Shown here piece by piece: positions 1 through 8,886 of a stretch of DNA of 64,000 nucleotides. The translations under genes and the position numbers were made by a program. The notes below the pieces were generated by a model. That model was not told the DNA's origin. It did not search any database and saw only the letters and a program-made list of their open reading frames with translations. The DNA is from an uncultured Pelagibacteraceae bacterium (GTDB taxonomy: Bacteria > Pseudomonadota > Alphaproteobacteria > Pelagibacterales > Pelagibacteraceae). Position 1 is the stretch's first letter. Each line of letters begins with the position of its first letter. The DNA lies in NCBI GenBank assembly GCA_902532525.1, contig CACAIK010000006.1, forward strand, positions 1-64,000, read 5' to 3'.

Positions 1-580
1 AATTTTTAATAAAGGTAAAATTACAAATATTACCAAAAGACCTAAAGGTATAAACGTCTTTATAAAGTCAAAATTAAAATTAACTAATAAGCAATTAGGA
101 ATATCTATTTCCTGTGATGGTGTCTGCCTAACATTAATATCATATAAAAAAGGTATATCTGAATTTTATTTATCAAATGAAACTATAAGAAAATCAAAAT
201 TCAAGAATTCTAATGTTGGTGATTATGTTAATTTAGAACTACCTTTAAAGTATGGACAAAATATTTCAGGTCATATTTGTCAAGGTCATGTTGATACAGT
301 AAGCAAAGTTACAAATTTAACAAATGTAGATAAATCTACAATTTACGAATTTAGTATTGACAAAAAATTTTATAAATTTTTAGTTGAGAAAGCATCAATC
401 TTGATAAATGGTGTATCTTTGACCATAGCCAAGATAAAAAAGAATAAATTTGAAATTTGGGTTATTCCACATACACTAAAACTTACAAATTTAGCAAATA
501 TTAAAAAAAATGATTTAGTTAATATTGAAATTGATATTTTGTCTAAATATGTAAAAAAATTTATTAATGATAAAAAATAA
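1..580 (+). CDS. ribE: Riboflavin synthase alpha subunit, 5' end cut off by window edge
   Basis: Catalyses dismutation of two 6,7-dimethyl-8-ribityllumazine molecules to riboflavin in the cytoplasm. The reading frame (codons starting at base 2) gives about 192 residues without a start codon. Judging by the FNKGKI stretch at the left edge, which matches the usual start region (MFTGI..), only about five residues are missing. The two tandem lumazine-binding half-domains are visible: a GVCLTL motif in the first and NGVSLTI in the second, with the GHVD motif between them near base 283-294. It overlaps the next gene by 14 bases, so it belongs to the same riboflavin transcript. Family assignment is firm. 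Confidence 0.93.
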   Translation, partial: IFNKGKITNITKRPKGINVFIKSKLKLTNKQLGISISCDGVCLTLISYKKGISEFYLSNETIRKSKFKNSNVGDYVNLELPLKYGQNISGHICQGHVDTVSKVTNLTNVDKSTIYEFSIDKKFYKFLVEKASILINGVSLTIAKIKKNKFEIWVIPHTLKLTNLANIKKNDLVNIEIDILSKYVKKFINDKK

Positions 581-1670
581 ATTTAGCCCAATAGAAAAGA
601 TTATTTCTATTTCAAAAAAAGGAGGAATGTATATTCTTGTTGACGATGAAAATCGAGAAAATGAGGGGGATTTAGTATTTAATGCCAGTGATGTTAATTC
701 TAAAAAAATTAACTTTATGGCGAAAAACGGCAGAGGTTTAATTTGTCTAACACTAAATAAAAATCAAGCAAATAAACTTGGGCTAACATTTATGGCTCCT
801 GTTAATCAATCGAGAAATCAAACAGCCTTTACCATTTCAATAGAGGCCAAGAAGGGTATAACTACTGGTATTTCAGCTAAAGACCGATCACGAACAATAA
901 AAGTTGCTACAAAAAAAAATGTATTAAAAAATGAAATAGTTTCTCCCGGTCACGTATTTCCAATTATTTCTCGAGAAGGAGGTGTGCTAGTTAGGGCCGG
1001 TCATACAGAAGCATCTGTCGACATAGCTAGACTTGGCAACAAAATTCCAGCCGCTGTAATATGTGAGATTATGAATGAAGATGGTTCGATGGCAAAAGGT
1101 GATGACTTATTAAAATTTGCAAGTAAACATAAACTTCATATTGCAAAAATTGAAGATTTAATTTCGTACAGATTAAGAAAAGAAAATCTTATTAAATTGA
1201 AAAAAACATCTACAATTAATTTAAATAATCAAAAATTTAAAATTTATGTTTTTGAGAACTCAATTGATGGTTCTGAGCATTTTGCATTAGTTAAGGGTAA
1301 AGTTAATAAAAGTAAATCACCAAGAGTTAGAGTCATTTCATCTAATGTAGTTCAAAATTATCTAATTAATCAAAAACTTCCTAACTCATTTGAAAAAACT
1401 TTAAAATATTTTAAAAAATATAACAATTGCGTTATGATTTTTATAAGAGATCCAAATTTGAAATCTGTTACTCAAACACTTAAAGAATTTAAAGATAAAA
1501 AGTCTAAAACTAAGGAAAAGGATCAATTAATAAAAAGTTATGGTATAGGAGCTCAAATAATTAAATCTTTAAAAATAAAGAAAATGATATTAGTTACTAG
1601 AACTCTAAAAAAGGTTGTTGGGTTGGATGGTTATGGTATCAAGATTATTAAACAAGAAATTATAAAATGA
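567..1670 (+). CDS. ribB: 3,4-dihydroxy-2-butanone 4-phosphate synthase with degenerate GTP-cyclohydrolase II-like C-terminus (RibB/RibBX type)
   Basis: The N-terminal domain (about residues 1-205) converts ribulose 5-phosphate to dihydroxybutanone phosphate for riboflavin synthesis. It carries DDENRENEGD at 26-35 and GHTEASVDI at 145-153. The C-terminal part (about 206-367) has the position and length of a RibA domain. However, the region that should hold the RVHSEC..TGD zinc/catalytic motif reads RVRVISSN (253-260), with no cysteine cluster, so GTP cyclohydrolase II activity is not expected. Proteins of this build are known as RibBX in other proteobacteria. It overlaps ribE by 14 bases and ribH by 4. 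A functional RibA should be encoded elsewhere. Confidence 0.92.
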   Translation: MIKNKFSPIEKIISISKKGGMYILVDDENRENEGDLVFNASDVNSKKINFMAKNGRGLICLTLNKNQANKLGLTFMAPVNQSRNQTAFTISIEAKKGITTGISAKDRSRTIKVATKKNVLKNEIVSPGHVFPIISREGGVLVRAGHTEASVDIARLGNKIPAAVICEIMNEDGSMAKGDDLLKFASKHKLHIAKIEDLISYRLRKENLIKLKKTSTINLNNQKFKIYVFENSIDGSEHFALVKGKVNKSKSPRVRVISSNVVQNYLINQKLPNSFEKTLKYFKKYNNCVMIFIRDPNLKSVTQTLKEFKDKKSKTKEKDQLIKSYGIGAQIIKSLKIKKMILVTRTLKKVVGLDGYGIKIIKQEIIK

Positions 1671-2053
1671 AAAATAAAGTATTAATTATACAAGCAAACT
1701 ACTATAAAGAAATTTCAACTGCCCTTCTTAAAAGCGCTAAGAATGAATTAAAGAATTTTGCAAAGATCAATATAATCTCTGTTCCGGGTGTTTTTGAGAT
1801 ACCAGTAGTTATCTCCAAAAATTTAAAAAAATATGATGGTTTTGTTGCACTTGGATGTGTAATTAAAGGTCAAACTCCTCATTTTGATTTCATATCTAAA
1901 TCAACGACTGATGCAATTATGAACATATCCGTAGAGTCAAAAAAACCAATTGGTAATGGAATAATTACTTGTTTAAATAAAAAGCAAGCTATAGCACGTG
2001 GCAAAAAGGGTAGAGAGGCAGCCAACGCAGTAAAAACAATATTATCTTTATAG
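1667..2053 (+). CDS. ribH: 6,7-dimethyl-8-ribityllumazine synthase
   Basis: Condenses the dihydroxybutanone phosphate made by RibB with the pyrimidine product of the GTP branch, giving the RibE substrate. Motifs seen are VFEIPV near residue 43 and GCVIKGQTPHFD at 62-73; the His of TPHFD corresponds to the catalytic histidine of the family. At 128 residues it is shorter than the usual 150-160, mainly at the N-terminus. The start overlaps the ribB stop (ATGA), which indicates translational coupling. Icosahedral assembly is typical of the family and cannot be judged here. Confidence 0.95.
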   Translation: MKNKVLIIQANYYKEISTALLKSAKNELKNFAKINIISVPGVFEIPVVISKNLKKYDGFVALGCVIKGQTPHFDFISKSTTDAIMNISVESKKPIGNGIITCLNKKQAIARGKKGREAANAVKTILSL

Positions 2054-2054
2054 A

Positions 2055-2450
2055 ATGCCAATTCATTTTAGTAAAAAAAATAACCCAAGAGTTATTATAA
2101 TACAGAAGCTTTACAGCAAGTATTATAACAATGAAGTAGAATTAAATTTTCCAAAACATCGTTTCAAAAAATTTATAAAAGATGTAGTAAACGGTACAAT
2201 TGAAAGAGATGACGTAATTCATGAGGAAATTGTAAATCATTTAAATAAAGATTTAAAAATATCTAATCTAGATAAAGTTTTTCAAGTAATAATAAAAAGT
2301 GCGATTTTTGAATTAATGTATAAACCAAAAATATCCTCAAAGATAATTATTAAGGAATATCTTAATGCTTCTAACTTCTTTATTGATTTATCACAAACAA
2401 AATATTTGAATGCATTGCTTGATAAAATTTCAAAGAAATTAAGAAACTGA
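2055..2450 (+). CDS. nusB: Transcription antitermination factor NusB
   Basis: A 131-residue helical protein of the NusB family, which binds boxA RNA with NusE (S10) and supports rRNA antitermination. Sequence support is the typical C-terminal half, with VFQVIIKSAIFEL followed by INEYL-like residues (IIKEYLNASNFF) and a final LDKISKKL. Position directly after ribH is the standard ribH-nusB-thiL order of many proteobacteria. Its stop shares a base with the thiL start (TGATG). The N-terminal half is divergent and lysine-rich, so assignment rests partly on context. Confidence 0.88.
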   Translation: MPIHFSKKNNPRVIIIQKLYSKYYNNEVELNFPKHRFKKFIKDVVNGTIERDDVIHEEIVNHLNKDLKISNLDKVFQVIIKSAIFELMYKPKISSKIIIKEYLNASNFFIDLSQTKYLNALLDKISKKLRN

Positions 2451-3409
2451 TGAATGAAGAATTCTTAATAAATAATTATTTAAAAAAATTATCTAAAAAT
2501 AATCCATCTTCGCTAAATTTAAATGATGATGTTTTTTTTGATAAAACTAAAAAATTAGTTATTTCTGTTGATACCTACAATGAGGGTATACACTTTTTAA
2601 ATTTTAATAAACCAAATCTTGTTATAAGAAAAATAATAAGATCATCTATATCAGACATTTATGCAAAAGGTGTAAAACCAAATTATTTCTTTTTAGCTGG
2701 CTCAGGTAACAAAAAACATTTTACAAAAAAAAATATGTCTTTAATTAACAAATCTTTATTAAATGAACAAAATAAGTTTAATATAAAATTATCTGGTGGT
2801 GATACTACATCCTCAAAAAATCTAAGTTTTACAGTTATATCTTTAGGATATTCAAATAAAATTATTTATAGAAATAAAGCAAAAATTGGTGATGACATTT
2901 ATATAACTGGTAATGTAGGTGATAGTCACATTGGTTTAAAAGCTTTAAAAAAACAAATTAATTTGAATTCAAATCAAAAAAAATATTTTATTGATAAATA
3001 TTATTCACCCAATCTACCTATAAAATTTAGTTTACATCTTTTTAAAATAGCAAACTGCTCTATGGATATTTCAGATGGGTTAGTAATTGATCTGAATAAA
3101 TTAATAAATAAACAAAAACTTGGTTATTTAATAGAGATAGATAAGATCCCGATATCAAATCATTTAAAACAATTAATTAAACACAAAAAACTGAAGACAT
3201 TAGACTATTTATTCAATGGTGATGATTACCAAATTTTATTTACAGCTTCTAAGTCAAAGAGAAAATACATAAAAATTTTATCCACTAAAATGAATCAAAA
3301 AATTTCTATTATTGGTCAAATTAATACTAAATCAAAAAATTACCTATTAGATAATAGGAGAATTCCAATAAAATACCTCAAATACCAGGGTTATTCTCAT
3401 ATATTCTAA
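2450..3409 (+). CDS. thiL: Thiamine-monophosphate kinase
   Basis: Phosphorylates thiamine monophosphate to thiamine diphosphate, the last step of cofactor synthesis. The 319-residue protein shows the AIRS/ThiL fold signatures: LNDDVFF near 24-30, an SVDT metal-binding stretch at 39-42, LSGGDTTSS at 114-122, MDISDGLVIDL in the middle and FNGDDYQILF near the C-terminus. It is coupled to nusB through a TGATG overlap. It ends an apparent five-gene transcript; an 82-base gap follows. Confidence 0.95.
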   Translation: MNEEFLINNYLKKLSKNNPSSLNLNDDVFFDKTKKLVISVDTYNEGIHFLNFNKPNLVIRKIIRSSISDIYAKGVKPNYFFLAGSGNKKHFTKKNMSLINKSLLNEQNKFNIKLSGGDTTSSKNLSFTVISLGYSNKIIYRNKAKIGDDIYITGNVGDSHIGLKALKKQINLNSNQKKYFIDKYYSPNLPIKFSLHLFKIANCSMDISDGLVIDLNKLINKQKLGYLIEIDKIPISNHLKQLIKHKKLKTLDYLFNGDDYQILFTASKSKRKYIKILSTKMNQKISIIGQINTKSKNYLLDNRRIPIKYLKYQGYSHIF

Positions 3410-3491
3410 TAAGTTAAATATTGCCTTTTATAATCTTTTTTGTAATGTCCGCATTTTAAAAAATAACTAAAACACTTATTTAAGGAATTAT

Positions 3492-5591
3492 ATGTCTGTT
3501 GATACCATTTTATTATACACAATTTTTGCTGGAATATTATCCATTGTTTATGGATTTGTTACAGGATCTTCAATTTTGAATGCAAGCGCAGGAAATACAA
3601 AGATGCAAGAAATTGCATCTGCTATTCAAATTGGTGCCAAAGCATATTTAAATAGACAATATAAAACGATTGCTATTGTAGGTGTAGTTGTTTTAGTTAT
3701 AATTAGTTTTGCATTTTCAATATTAGTTGGAATTGGATATTTAATTGGAGCAACTTTATCTGGTATTGCTGGTTACGTTGGAATGTTAGTTTCTGTTCAA
3801 GCTAACGTACGAACTGCTGAGGCTTCTAGAAAAGGTTTATCTCAAGGTCTTTCAATAGCTTTTAAATCAGGTGCAATTACAGGTATGTTGGTTGCTGGTT
3901 TAGCTTTGTTATCAATTGCAGTTTATTATTACATATTATTATCAGCAGGAGTTGATGAAAGAGAAATTGTTAATGCATTAGTGGCCTTAGGCTTTGGAGC
4001 ATCATTAATATCTATTTTTGCAAGATTAGGCGGTGGAATATTTACAAAAGGTGCTGACGTTGGTGCTGATTTAGTTGGAAAAGTAGAGGCGGGTATTCCT
4101 GAAGATGATCCAAGAAATCCTGCTGTGATTGCAGATAATGTGGGCGATAACGTTGGTGATTGTGCAGGTATGGCTGCTGATTTATTTGAAACATACGCTG
4201 TAACTATAGTTGCTACTATGGTTCTTTCATCAATATTCTTTGTATCAGATTTAAATATGATGGTTTATCCTTTAAGTATAGGAGCTGCTTGTATATTGAC
4301 ATCTATTGTAGGTACTTTTTTTGTAAAATTAGGACAATCAAAAAATATAATGAATGCATTATATAAGGGTTTTGTTGCTACAGCCATTTTATCTTTAATT
4401 TTATTATATCCAATAACAGATTATGTTATTGGATTAGATACAACATATTCTGTTAATGGAGTTTCCTTTAATGGTATGAGTTTATATTACTGTGGGGTAA
4501 TAGGTTTAATTATTACTGGTTTGTTAATATGGATAACTGAATATTATACTGGAACAGATTATAGACCAGTTAAAAGTGTTGCAGAATCGTCAACTACAGG
4601 TCACGGTACTAATGTAATACAAGGTTTGGCTATATCCATGGAGGCAACTGCTATTCCAGCACTTATAATTGTTGCTGGTATTTTATTAACAAACTCAATT
4701 GCTGGCTTATTTGGAATTGCTATAGCAGTAACTACTATGCTTGCACTTGCAGGAATGGTTGTGGCTCTAGATGCATATGGTCCTGTAACAGATAATGCTG
4801 GTGGAATTGCAGAGATGTCAAATCTTCCAAAAAACGTTAGAAAAACTACAGATGCATTAGATGCTGTTGGAAATACGACTAAAGCTGTAACAAAAGGTTA
4901 CGCAATAGGCTCAGCAGGATTAGGAGCGCTAGTTTTATTTGCTGCATATACTGAGGATATAAAGCATTTTTCAAAAGAAGCAGGATCAAAATTAGAAGGA
5001 ATAGTTGTTACATTTGATTTATCTAACCCATTTGTTGTTGTTGGTTTATTAATTGGTGGAATGTTACCATATTTATTTGGATCAATGGGAATGCAAGCAG
5101 TTGGTAGAGCTGGTGGAGCTGTAGTAATTGAAGTAAGAAGACAATTCAAAAAAATTCCGGGCATAATGAAACGTAAAGCCAAACCAGATTATGGTAAACT
5201 TGTAGATTTACTCACAAAAGCTGCAATTAAAGAAATGGTTATACCATCACTGTTACCAGTTTTATCACCAATTGTTTTATATTTAATTATTTTACCAATA
5301 GGCGGACAAGTTGCAGCATTGTCATCTGTTGGTGCTATGTTGCTGGGGGTAATAATCACAGGATTATTTGTTGCAGTTTCAATGACAGCTGGTGGTGGCG
5401 CATGGGATAATGCAAAAAAATATATTGAAGATGGTAAATTTGGTGGAAAAGGCTCTGAAGCACATAAAGCTGCAGTAACAGGTGACACAGTTGGAGATCC
5501 TTACAAAGATACGGCTGGTCCAGCTGTAAACCCTATGATAAAAATAACAAATATTGTAGCGTTATTATTGTTAGCTGTAATAGCTGGGTAA
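3492..5591 (+). CDS. hppA: Proton-translocating membrane pyrophosphatase, K+-independent type
   Basis: Couples hydrolysis of pyrophosphate to proton export across the inner membrane. It is 699 residues with about 16 hydrophobic segments. The substrate-binding loop has [11 protein letters not shown] at 189-199, followed by the acidic [13 protein letters not shown] stretch at 215-227, and [14 protein letters not shown] near the C-terminus. The GNTTKA motif at 460-465 has Lys464, the residue that marks potassium-independent H+-PPases (Ala in K+-dependent ones). The start is supported by a TAAGGAA ribosome-binding site about six bases upstream and a perfect TATAAT at 3429-3434. It is transcribed alone; the next gene is convergent. 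Confidence 0.97.
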   Translation: MSVDTILLYTIFAGILSIVYGFVTGSSILNASAGNTKMQEIASAIQIGAKAYLNRQYKTIAIVGVVVLVIISFAFSILVGIGYLIGATLSGIAGYVGMLVSVQANVRTAEASRKGLSQGLSIAFKSGAITGMLVAGLALLSIAVYYYILLSAGVDEREIVNALVALGFGASLISIFARLGGGIFTKGADVGADLVGKVEAGIPEDDPRNPAVIADNVGDNVGDCAGMAADLFETYAVTIVATMVLSSIFFVSDLNMMVYPLSIGAACILTSIVGTFFVKLGQSKNIMNALYKGFVATAILSLILLYPITDYVIGLDTTYSVNGVSFNGMSLYYCGVIGLIITGLLIWITEYYTGTDYRPVKSVAESSTTGHGTNVIQGLAISMEATAIPALIIVAGILLTNSIAGLFGIAIAVTTMLALAGMVVALDAYGPVTDNAGGIAEMSNLPKNVRKTTDALDAVGNTTKAVTKGYAIGSAGLGALVLFAAYTEDIKHFSKEAGSKLEGIVVTFDLSNPFVVVGLLIGGMLPYLFGSMGMQAVGRAGGAVVIEVRRQFKKIPGIMKRKAKPDYGKLVDLLTKAAIKEMVIPSLLPVLSPIVLYLIILPIGGQVAALSSVGAMLLGVIITGLFVAVSMTAGGGAWDNAKKYIEDGKFGGKGSEAHKAAVTGDTVGDPYKDTAGPAVNPMIKITNIVALLLLAVIAG

Positions 5592-5592
5592 T

Positions 5593-6057
5593 TTATTTAC
5601 TTCTATTTTTTGCAGGTGCATTAATTTTTTCTCTTAAAGATGAGAACACGCTATATATAACACTATTATTTTTAAATTCTTTTTGAGTAGTAGATTTTAG
5701 ATATTTAATATCATTCATATCATTTAGATTTAACAATTTTTTACTTTTTAAAATTCCAAATTCATTAAGTTCGACAACTAATATATTATTTTTTTTTATT
5801 TTTTGCGTCCCTAATTTTATTAATGACTGATTGGTTTTTAATCTTTCAATATAATACCACTTATTTTTATTAAAATCACTTATTGTAGATGGTGGACCAA
5901 TTATTGAAATTATATCATTTTTATTAGATACATTTACTTCAATTTTCTCAAATTTACTTTCTAATCTTTTTATGCCGTGATAATTAGATACTTTATTTCC
6001 AGAGCAGTTAACTATAAATATAATCAATATTATTAATATAATTTTTATGAACGACAT
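5593..6057 (-). CDS. BamE/SmpA-family outer membrane lipoprotein
   Basis: A 154-residue lipoprotein. Residues 1-18 form a hydrophobic signal ending in the lipobox IVNC (Cys18), so it should be lipid-anchored in the outer membrane. The following domain has the SmpA/OmlA pattern: a KNDIISIIGPPS turn near 50-60 and a KWYYIE strand soon after. BamE is a small subunit of the outer-membrane protein insertion machine. Its 5' end overlaps the divergent neighbour by 11 bases, and that pairing (bamE-like beside the ubiquinol-cytochrome c chaperone) is usual in alphaproteobacteria. The long lysine/asparagine-rich C-terminus is divergent. Confidence 0.82.
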   Translation of the reverse strand: MSFIKIILIILIIFIVNCSGNKVSNYHGIKRLESKFEKIEVNVSNKNDIISIIGPPSTISDFNKNKWYYIERLKTNQSLIKLGTQKIKKNNILVVELNEFGILKSKKLLNLNDMNDIKYLKSTTQKEFKNNSVIYSVFSSLREKINAPAKNRSK

Positions 6058-6511
6058 TTATTTAAATATTTACAACAATTTAATTAAACTCACCAGAAAT
6101 AAAATTTTATACAATCAAAAAAATAAAGATACATTTTATGACAGAATTATTATTTTTTATTTTCATTTAGGTTTTCTTTTAAAAAATTATAAAAATATTG
6201 AGACAAAAGATGATTTACAAAAATTTTTTGATTTTTGTATAAGACAAATAGAACTTTCTATAAGAGAAATTGGTTATGGAGATGCAACGATTAATAAAAA
6301 AATGAAGGAATATGTTAATTTATTGTTTTCAATAATTGATAAAATTGATAATTGGGAAAATCTGGATTTAAAAAATAAAGTAGATATTTTTAAACTTTAT
6401 ATAGACGCATCACTAAATTATGAAAATATTATTGATTATTTTGAAAAATATAGGTTTTTTATTAGAAAAAACTCTTTTAAAAATCTCTCAAAAGATATAT
6501 TAACATTTTAA
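6047..6511 (+). CDS. Ubiquinol-cytochrome c chaperone family protein (CBP3-like)
   Basis: Related to mitochondrial Cbp3/UQCC1, which assists assembly of cytochrome b in the bc1 complex. The diagnostic stretch is [19 protein letters not shown] (about residues 77-95), matching the family pattern LRExGxGDxxVxKxxK. The 154-residue protein is soluble and helical. It lies divergently against the BamE-like gene with overlapping 5' ends and is followed by rpmF eight bases after its stop. In many relatives a DUF177/YceD gene sits between this gene and rpmF; none is present here. Confidence 0.85.
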   Translation: MNDIYLNIYNNLIKLTRNKILYNQKNKDTFYDRIIIFYFHLGFLLKNYKNIETKDDLQKFFDFCIRQIELSIREIGYGDATINKKMKEYVNLLFSIIDKIDNWENLDLKNKVDIFKLYIDASLNYENIIDYFEKYRFFIRKNSFKNLSKDILTF

Positions 6512-6519
6512 ATTATATT

Positions 6520-6699
6520 ATGGCTGTACCAAAACGAAAAACCACGAAGTCTAGAGCTGGAATGAGACGTTCTCATATTCAATCTAAAGTAAAAAATGTT
6601 ATTGAAGATAAAAAATCCGGCGAATATAGGCTATCACATCATATGGATCTTAAAACTGGTTTTTATAAAGGTAGACAAGTATTAGACCCAAAAGAATAA
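6520..6699 (+). CDS. rpmF: 50S ribosomal protein L32
   Basis: A 59-residue basic protein beginning [19 protein letters not shown] and ending RQVLDPKE, with the family's [13 protein letters not shown] segment. It has no cysteines, as is usual for alphaproteobacterial L32, so it does not use the zinc ribbon of the Cys-containing type. The ATG at 6520 is eight bases after the preceding stop, and plsX follows six bases after its own stop. The rpmF-plsX pairing is widely conserved and links ribosome supply to lipid synthesis. Confidence 0.97.
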   Translation: MAVPKRKTTKSRAGMRRSHIQSKVKNVIEDKKSGEYRLSHHMDLKTGFYKGRQVLDPKE

Positions 6700-6705
6700 A
6701 ATTAT

Positions 6706-7713
6706 ATGAACAACCCAATTAAAATTGCAGTAGATGCAATGGGTGGTGAAAACTCTCCTACTAAAGTTTTGAAAGGTATAGAAATTCATTCTTCACAATC
6801 TGATGGAGTTTTTTATAATATTTTTGGAGATAAAAATCTTATTGATCCAATATTAAAAAATACAAAATTGAAAAATGAGAGTTTTAAAATCACTCATACA
6901 GAAAAGCTAATCGAAGACAGTGATAGCCCTTTGTCCGCTGCAAAAAAGGGTAAAGATACTAGCATGTGGCTTTCCATAGAAAGTTTAAAAATGAATGAAT
7001 CAGACGCAATAGTATCAGCTGGTAATACAGGTGCGTTGTTTGTAATAGCTAAATTAAATTTAAGCATGATTAAAAAAATTGATAAACCAGCATTATCTGC
7101 ATTATGGCCTAATAAAAACGGCATGAATATTGTTTTAGATTTGGGAGCAAATATAGAATGTAGTGAAAAAAATTTAATTGATTTTAGTTTAATGGGCTCA
7201 GCTTTGCATAAATCACTTTTTGAAAATGAAGAAGCTAAAGTAGCATTGTTAAATATTGGATCTGAGGAGTTAAAAGGTAATAATGTTATAAAAAATACTT
7301 ATCAAATTCTTAATGAAAGAGAAAATCCTTTGTTTGAATTCAAAGGATACATTGAAGGAAACCATATAATGGATGGAGATGTAAATGTAATTGTAACAGA
7401 TGGGTTCACAGGAAATGTTGCATTAAAAACAGCAGAAGGAACAGCTAATTTTATAACTTCAGAACTTAAGAATGCTTTTAATAAATCCTTAATTGGTAAG
7501 TTATCAGCACTTTTAAATATAAAAAATTTAAAACATTTTAAAAATAAATTAGACCCAAGACTTTATAATGGAGCTATATTATTAGGTTTGGACAAGCCTG
7601 TTATTAAAAGTCATGGATCAACTGATGCTATTGGATTTGCAAATTCTTTAAAAGTGTGTGAAAAAATTATTAAAGGTAAATTAATACAAAAAATTAAAAA
7701 AAATATAATTTAA
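6706..7713 (+). CDS. plsX: Phosphate acyltransferase PlsX
   Basis: Makes acyl-phosphate from acyl-ACP at the membrane surface, the first committed substrate for PlsY in phospholipid synthesis. The 335-residue protein starts with the family hallmark IAVDAMGGENSP (6-17) and contains SAGNTGALF, LDLGANIEC and VTDGFTGNVALK. It is followed immediately by ihfA (stop at 7711-7713, ATG at 7714). The fabH gene that normally lies between plsX and ihfA in alphaproteobacteria is not there. Confidence 0.97.
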   Translation: MNNPIKIAVDAMGGENSPTKVLKGIEIHSSQSDGVFYNIFGDKNLIDPILKNTKLKNESFKITHTEKLIEDSDSPLSAAKKGKDTSMWLSIESLKMNESDAIVSAGNTGALFVIAKLNLSMIKKIDKPALSALWPNKNGMNIVLDLGANIECSEKNLIDFSLMGSALHKSLFENEEAKVALLNIGSEELKGNNVIKNTYQILNERENPLFEFKGYIEGNHIMDGDVNVIVTDGFTGNVALKTAEGTANFITSELKNAFNKSLIGKLSALLNIKNLKHFKNKLDPRLYNGAILLGLDKPVIKSHGSTDAIGFANSLKVCEKIIKGKLIQKIKKNII

Positions 7714-8010
7714 ATGAGAATTAATCTTACCAAAAAAGAAATAATTAATTCCATATATATGCAACTAGGATTTTCTAAGAAAATTTCTGAAAATTTGCTT
7801 GAGGATATTTTTTCTTTAATCCTAAATGAGCTAATAGAGAACAAAAAAGTAAAAATTACAGGATTTGGAACATTTGTTTTAAAGCATAAGAATAGTAGAA
7901 TTGGCAGAAATCCTAAAACATTAGAACAAAAAATTATTTCAGACAGGAATGTAATATTATTTAGACCATCAAAGGAACTAAAAAAATATATTAATCAAAA
8001 TGAGGGATAA
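7714..8010 (+). CDS. ihfA: Integration host factor alpha subunit (HU/IHF family)
   Basis: A DNA-bending protein of 98 residues. The conserved beta-arm region VKITGFGTFVLKHKNSRIG is followed by RNPKT, the signature of the family (GRNPxT), and the C-terminus has the VLFRPSKELK helix. The plsX-ihfA-merR order identifies it as the IHF alpha relative rather than HU. It abuts plsX and overlaps the downstream MerR gene by 11 bases. Confidence 0.92.
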   Translation: MRINLTKKEIINSIYMQLGFSKKISENLLEDIFSLILNELIENKKVKITGFGTFVLKHKNSRIGRNPKTLEQKIISDRNVILFRPSKELKKYINQNEG

Positions 8011-8368
8011 TAATAAAACATATAAATCTATTGGTGATGTTGCAAGAATTTTAAATCTTGTTAATAAAAAAACAGGTAAATTATCAACTCATACATTACG
8101 TTTTTGGGAAAAAAAATTTAAAGATGTAAAACCACATTTTTTTTCAGGTAATAGAAGATACTATGACAATAAATCAATAGAAATTTTAAAAAAAATTAAA
8201 TTTCTTTTAAAAAATAAAGGAATGACCATAAATGGTGTAAAAAAACAACTTATGTCTGATAACTCTAAACTTGACGAAATTAATAATAAAACTATAAACA
8301 AAGTTGTTTTAAAAACTAAGATAACAAAATTATCTAAACTTATAAAAAACTTAAAAAATCATGGCTAA
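8000..8368 (+). CDS. MerR-family transcriptional regulator
   Basis: A 122-residue protein. The N-terminal two-thirds is a MerR winged helix: YKSIGDVARILNL, then THTLRFWEKKF (the strongly conserved LRFWE/YE motif) and NRRYYDNKSIEILKKIKFL. No effector-binding domain or metal-ligand cysteines are present; the tail is a short lysine-rich helix. A MerR gene directly after ihfA is typical of alphaproteobacteria, and its targets are unknown. It overlaps ihfA by 11 bases and rpmG by 8. Confidence 0.88.
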   Translation: MRDNNKTYKSIGDVARILNLVNKKTGKLSTHTLRFWEKKFKDVKPHFFSGNRRYYDNKSIEILKKIKFLLKNKGMTINGVKKQLMSDNSKLDEINNKTINKVVLKTKITKLSKLIKNLKNHG

Positions 8369-8552
8369 AAAAACTCACGTAAAAGTTAGATTGGTTCCCG
8401 AGGCTAAACCTGATAGTCCATTCTTTTATTACGTTAAAAAACCAGCTGGAGGTGAAAAAGCTAAAGTAAAATTGAAGGCAAAAAAATATAATCCAGCAAC
8501 AAGAAAGCACGAATTATTTGTAGAAAAGAAGCTACCACCACACAGTAAGTAA
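8361..8552 (+). CDS. rpmG: 50S ribosomal protein L33
   Basis: A 63-residue protein: MAKKTHVKVRLVPEA at the start, FFYYVKKPAG in the middle, and KKYNPATRKHELFVEKK, which matches the family's KKYDPxxRKHVxFKE. There is no cysteine pair, so this is the zinc-free type usual in alphaproteobacteria. It is slightly longer than the usual 55 because of an insertion after the KKPAG turn and a PPHSK tail. It overlaps the MerR gene by 8 bases, so it may share the ihfA transcript. Confidence 0.93.
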   Translation: MAKKTHVKVRLVPEAKPDSPFFYYVKKPAGGEKAKVKLKAKKYNPATRKHELFVEKKLPPHSK

Positions 8553-8843
8553 TTATTTTTTCTTAAAATTTCTTCTTTCAAAATCAATATAAGACATAAT
8601 CATATTTTTCCATATTCGATTTGTAATTTTTGGATCAATTTTATTTCTAATCGATTTTTTTTTTATATTTTTAAGGATTAATGATATTCTTTTCTTATCT
8701 ACTATCTCATGTTTGTAAGTTTTAAGTTTAAGAACATCTTTAACAATATTAGTCCTAATTTTTATCAATTTAATTAATTTATTATCAAGAAGATCTAATT
8801 TTTTTCTTAATATGTTTAATTTTTTTCTTTTATCAGGCGACAT
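8553..8843 (-). CDS. AroQ-class chorismate mutase, monofunctional
   Basis: Would convert chorismate to prephenate for phenylalanine and tyrosine synthesis. The 96-residue all-helical protein aligns by eye to the E. coli P-protein mutase domain, with Arg13, Arg30, Lys41 and Arg52 at the positions of Arg11, Arg28, Lys39 and Arg51. The residue after Arg52 is Ile where the E. coli enzyme has the substrate-contacting Glu52. This could lower activity or reflect a lineage variant. It is convergent with rpmG with no spacing and divergent from the heme A synthase gene. Confidence 0.8.
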   Translation of the reverse strand: MSPDKRKKLNILRKKLDLLDNKLIKLIKIRTNIVKDVLKLKTYKHEIVDKKRISLILKNIKKKSIRNKIDPKITNRIWKNMIMSYIDFERRNFKKK

Positions 8844-8886
8844 TTGATCAATTGGAATTGCTAATAAATATTATATTTAAACAATT

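Noticed and set aside
8361..8552. Loss of zinc cysteines in L33 and L32 as a sign of zinc sparing
   Set aside because: Cysteine-free L32 and L33 are the normal alphaproteobacterial forms, so they add no support to the Tgt observation.
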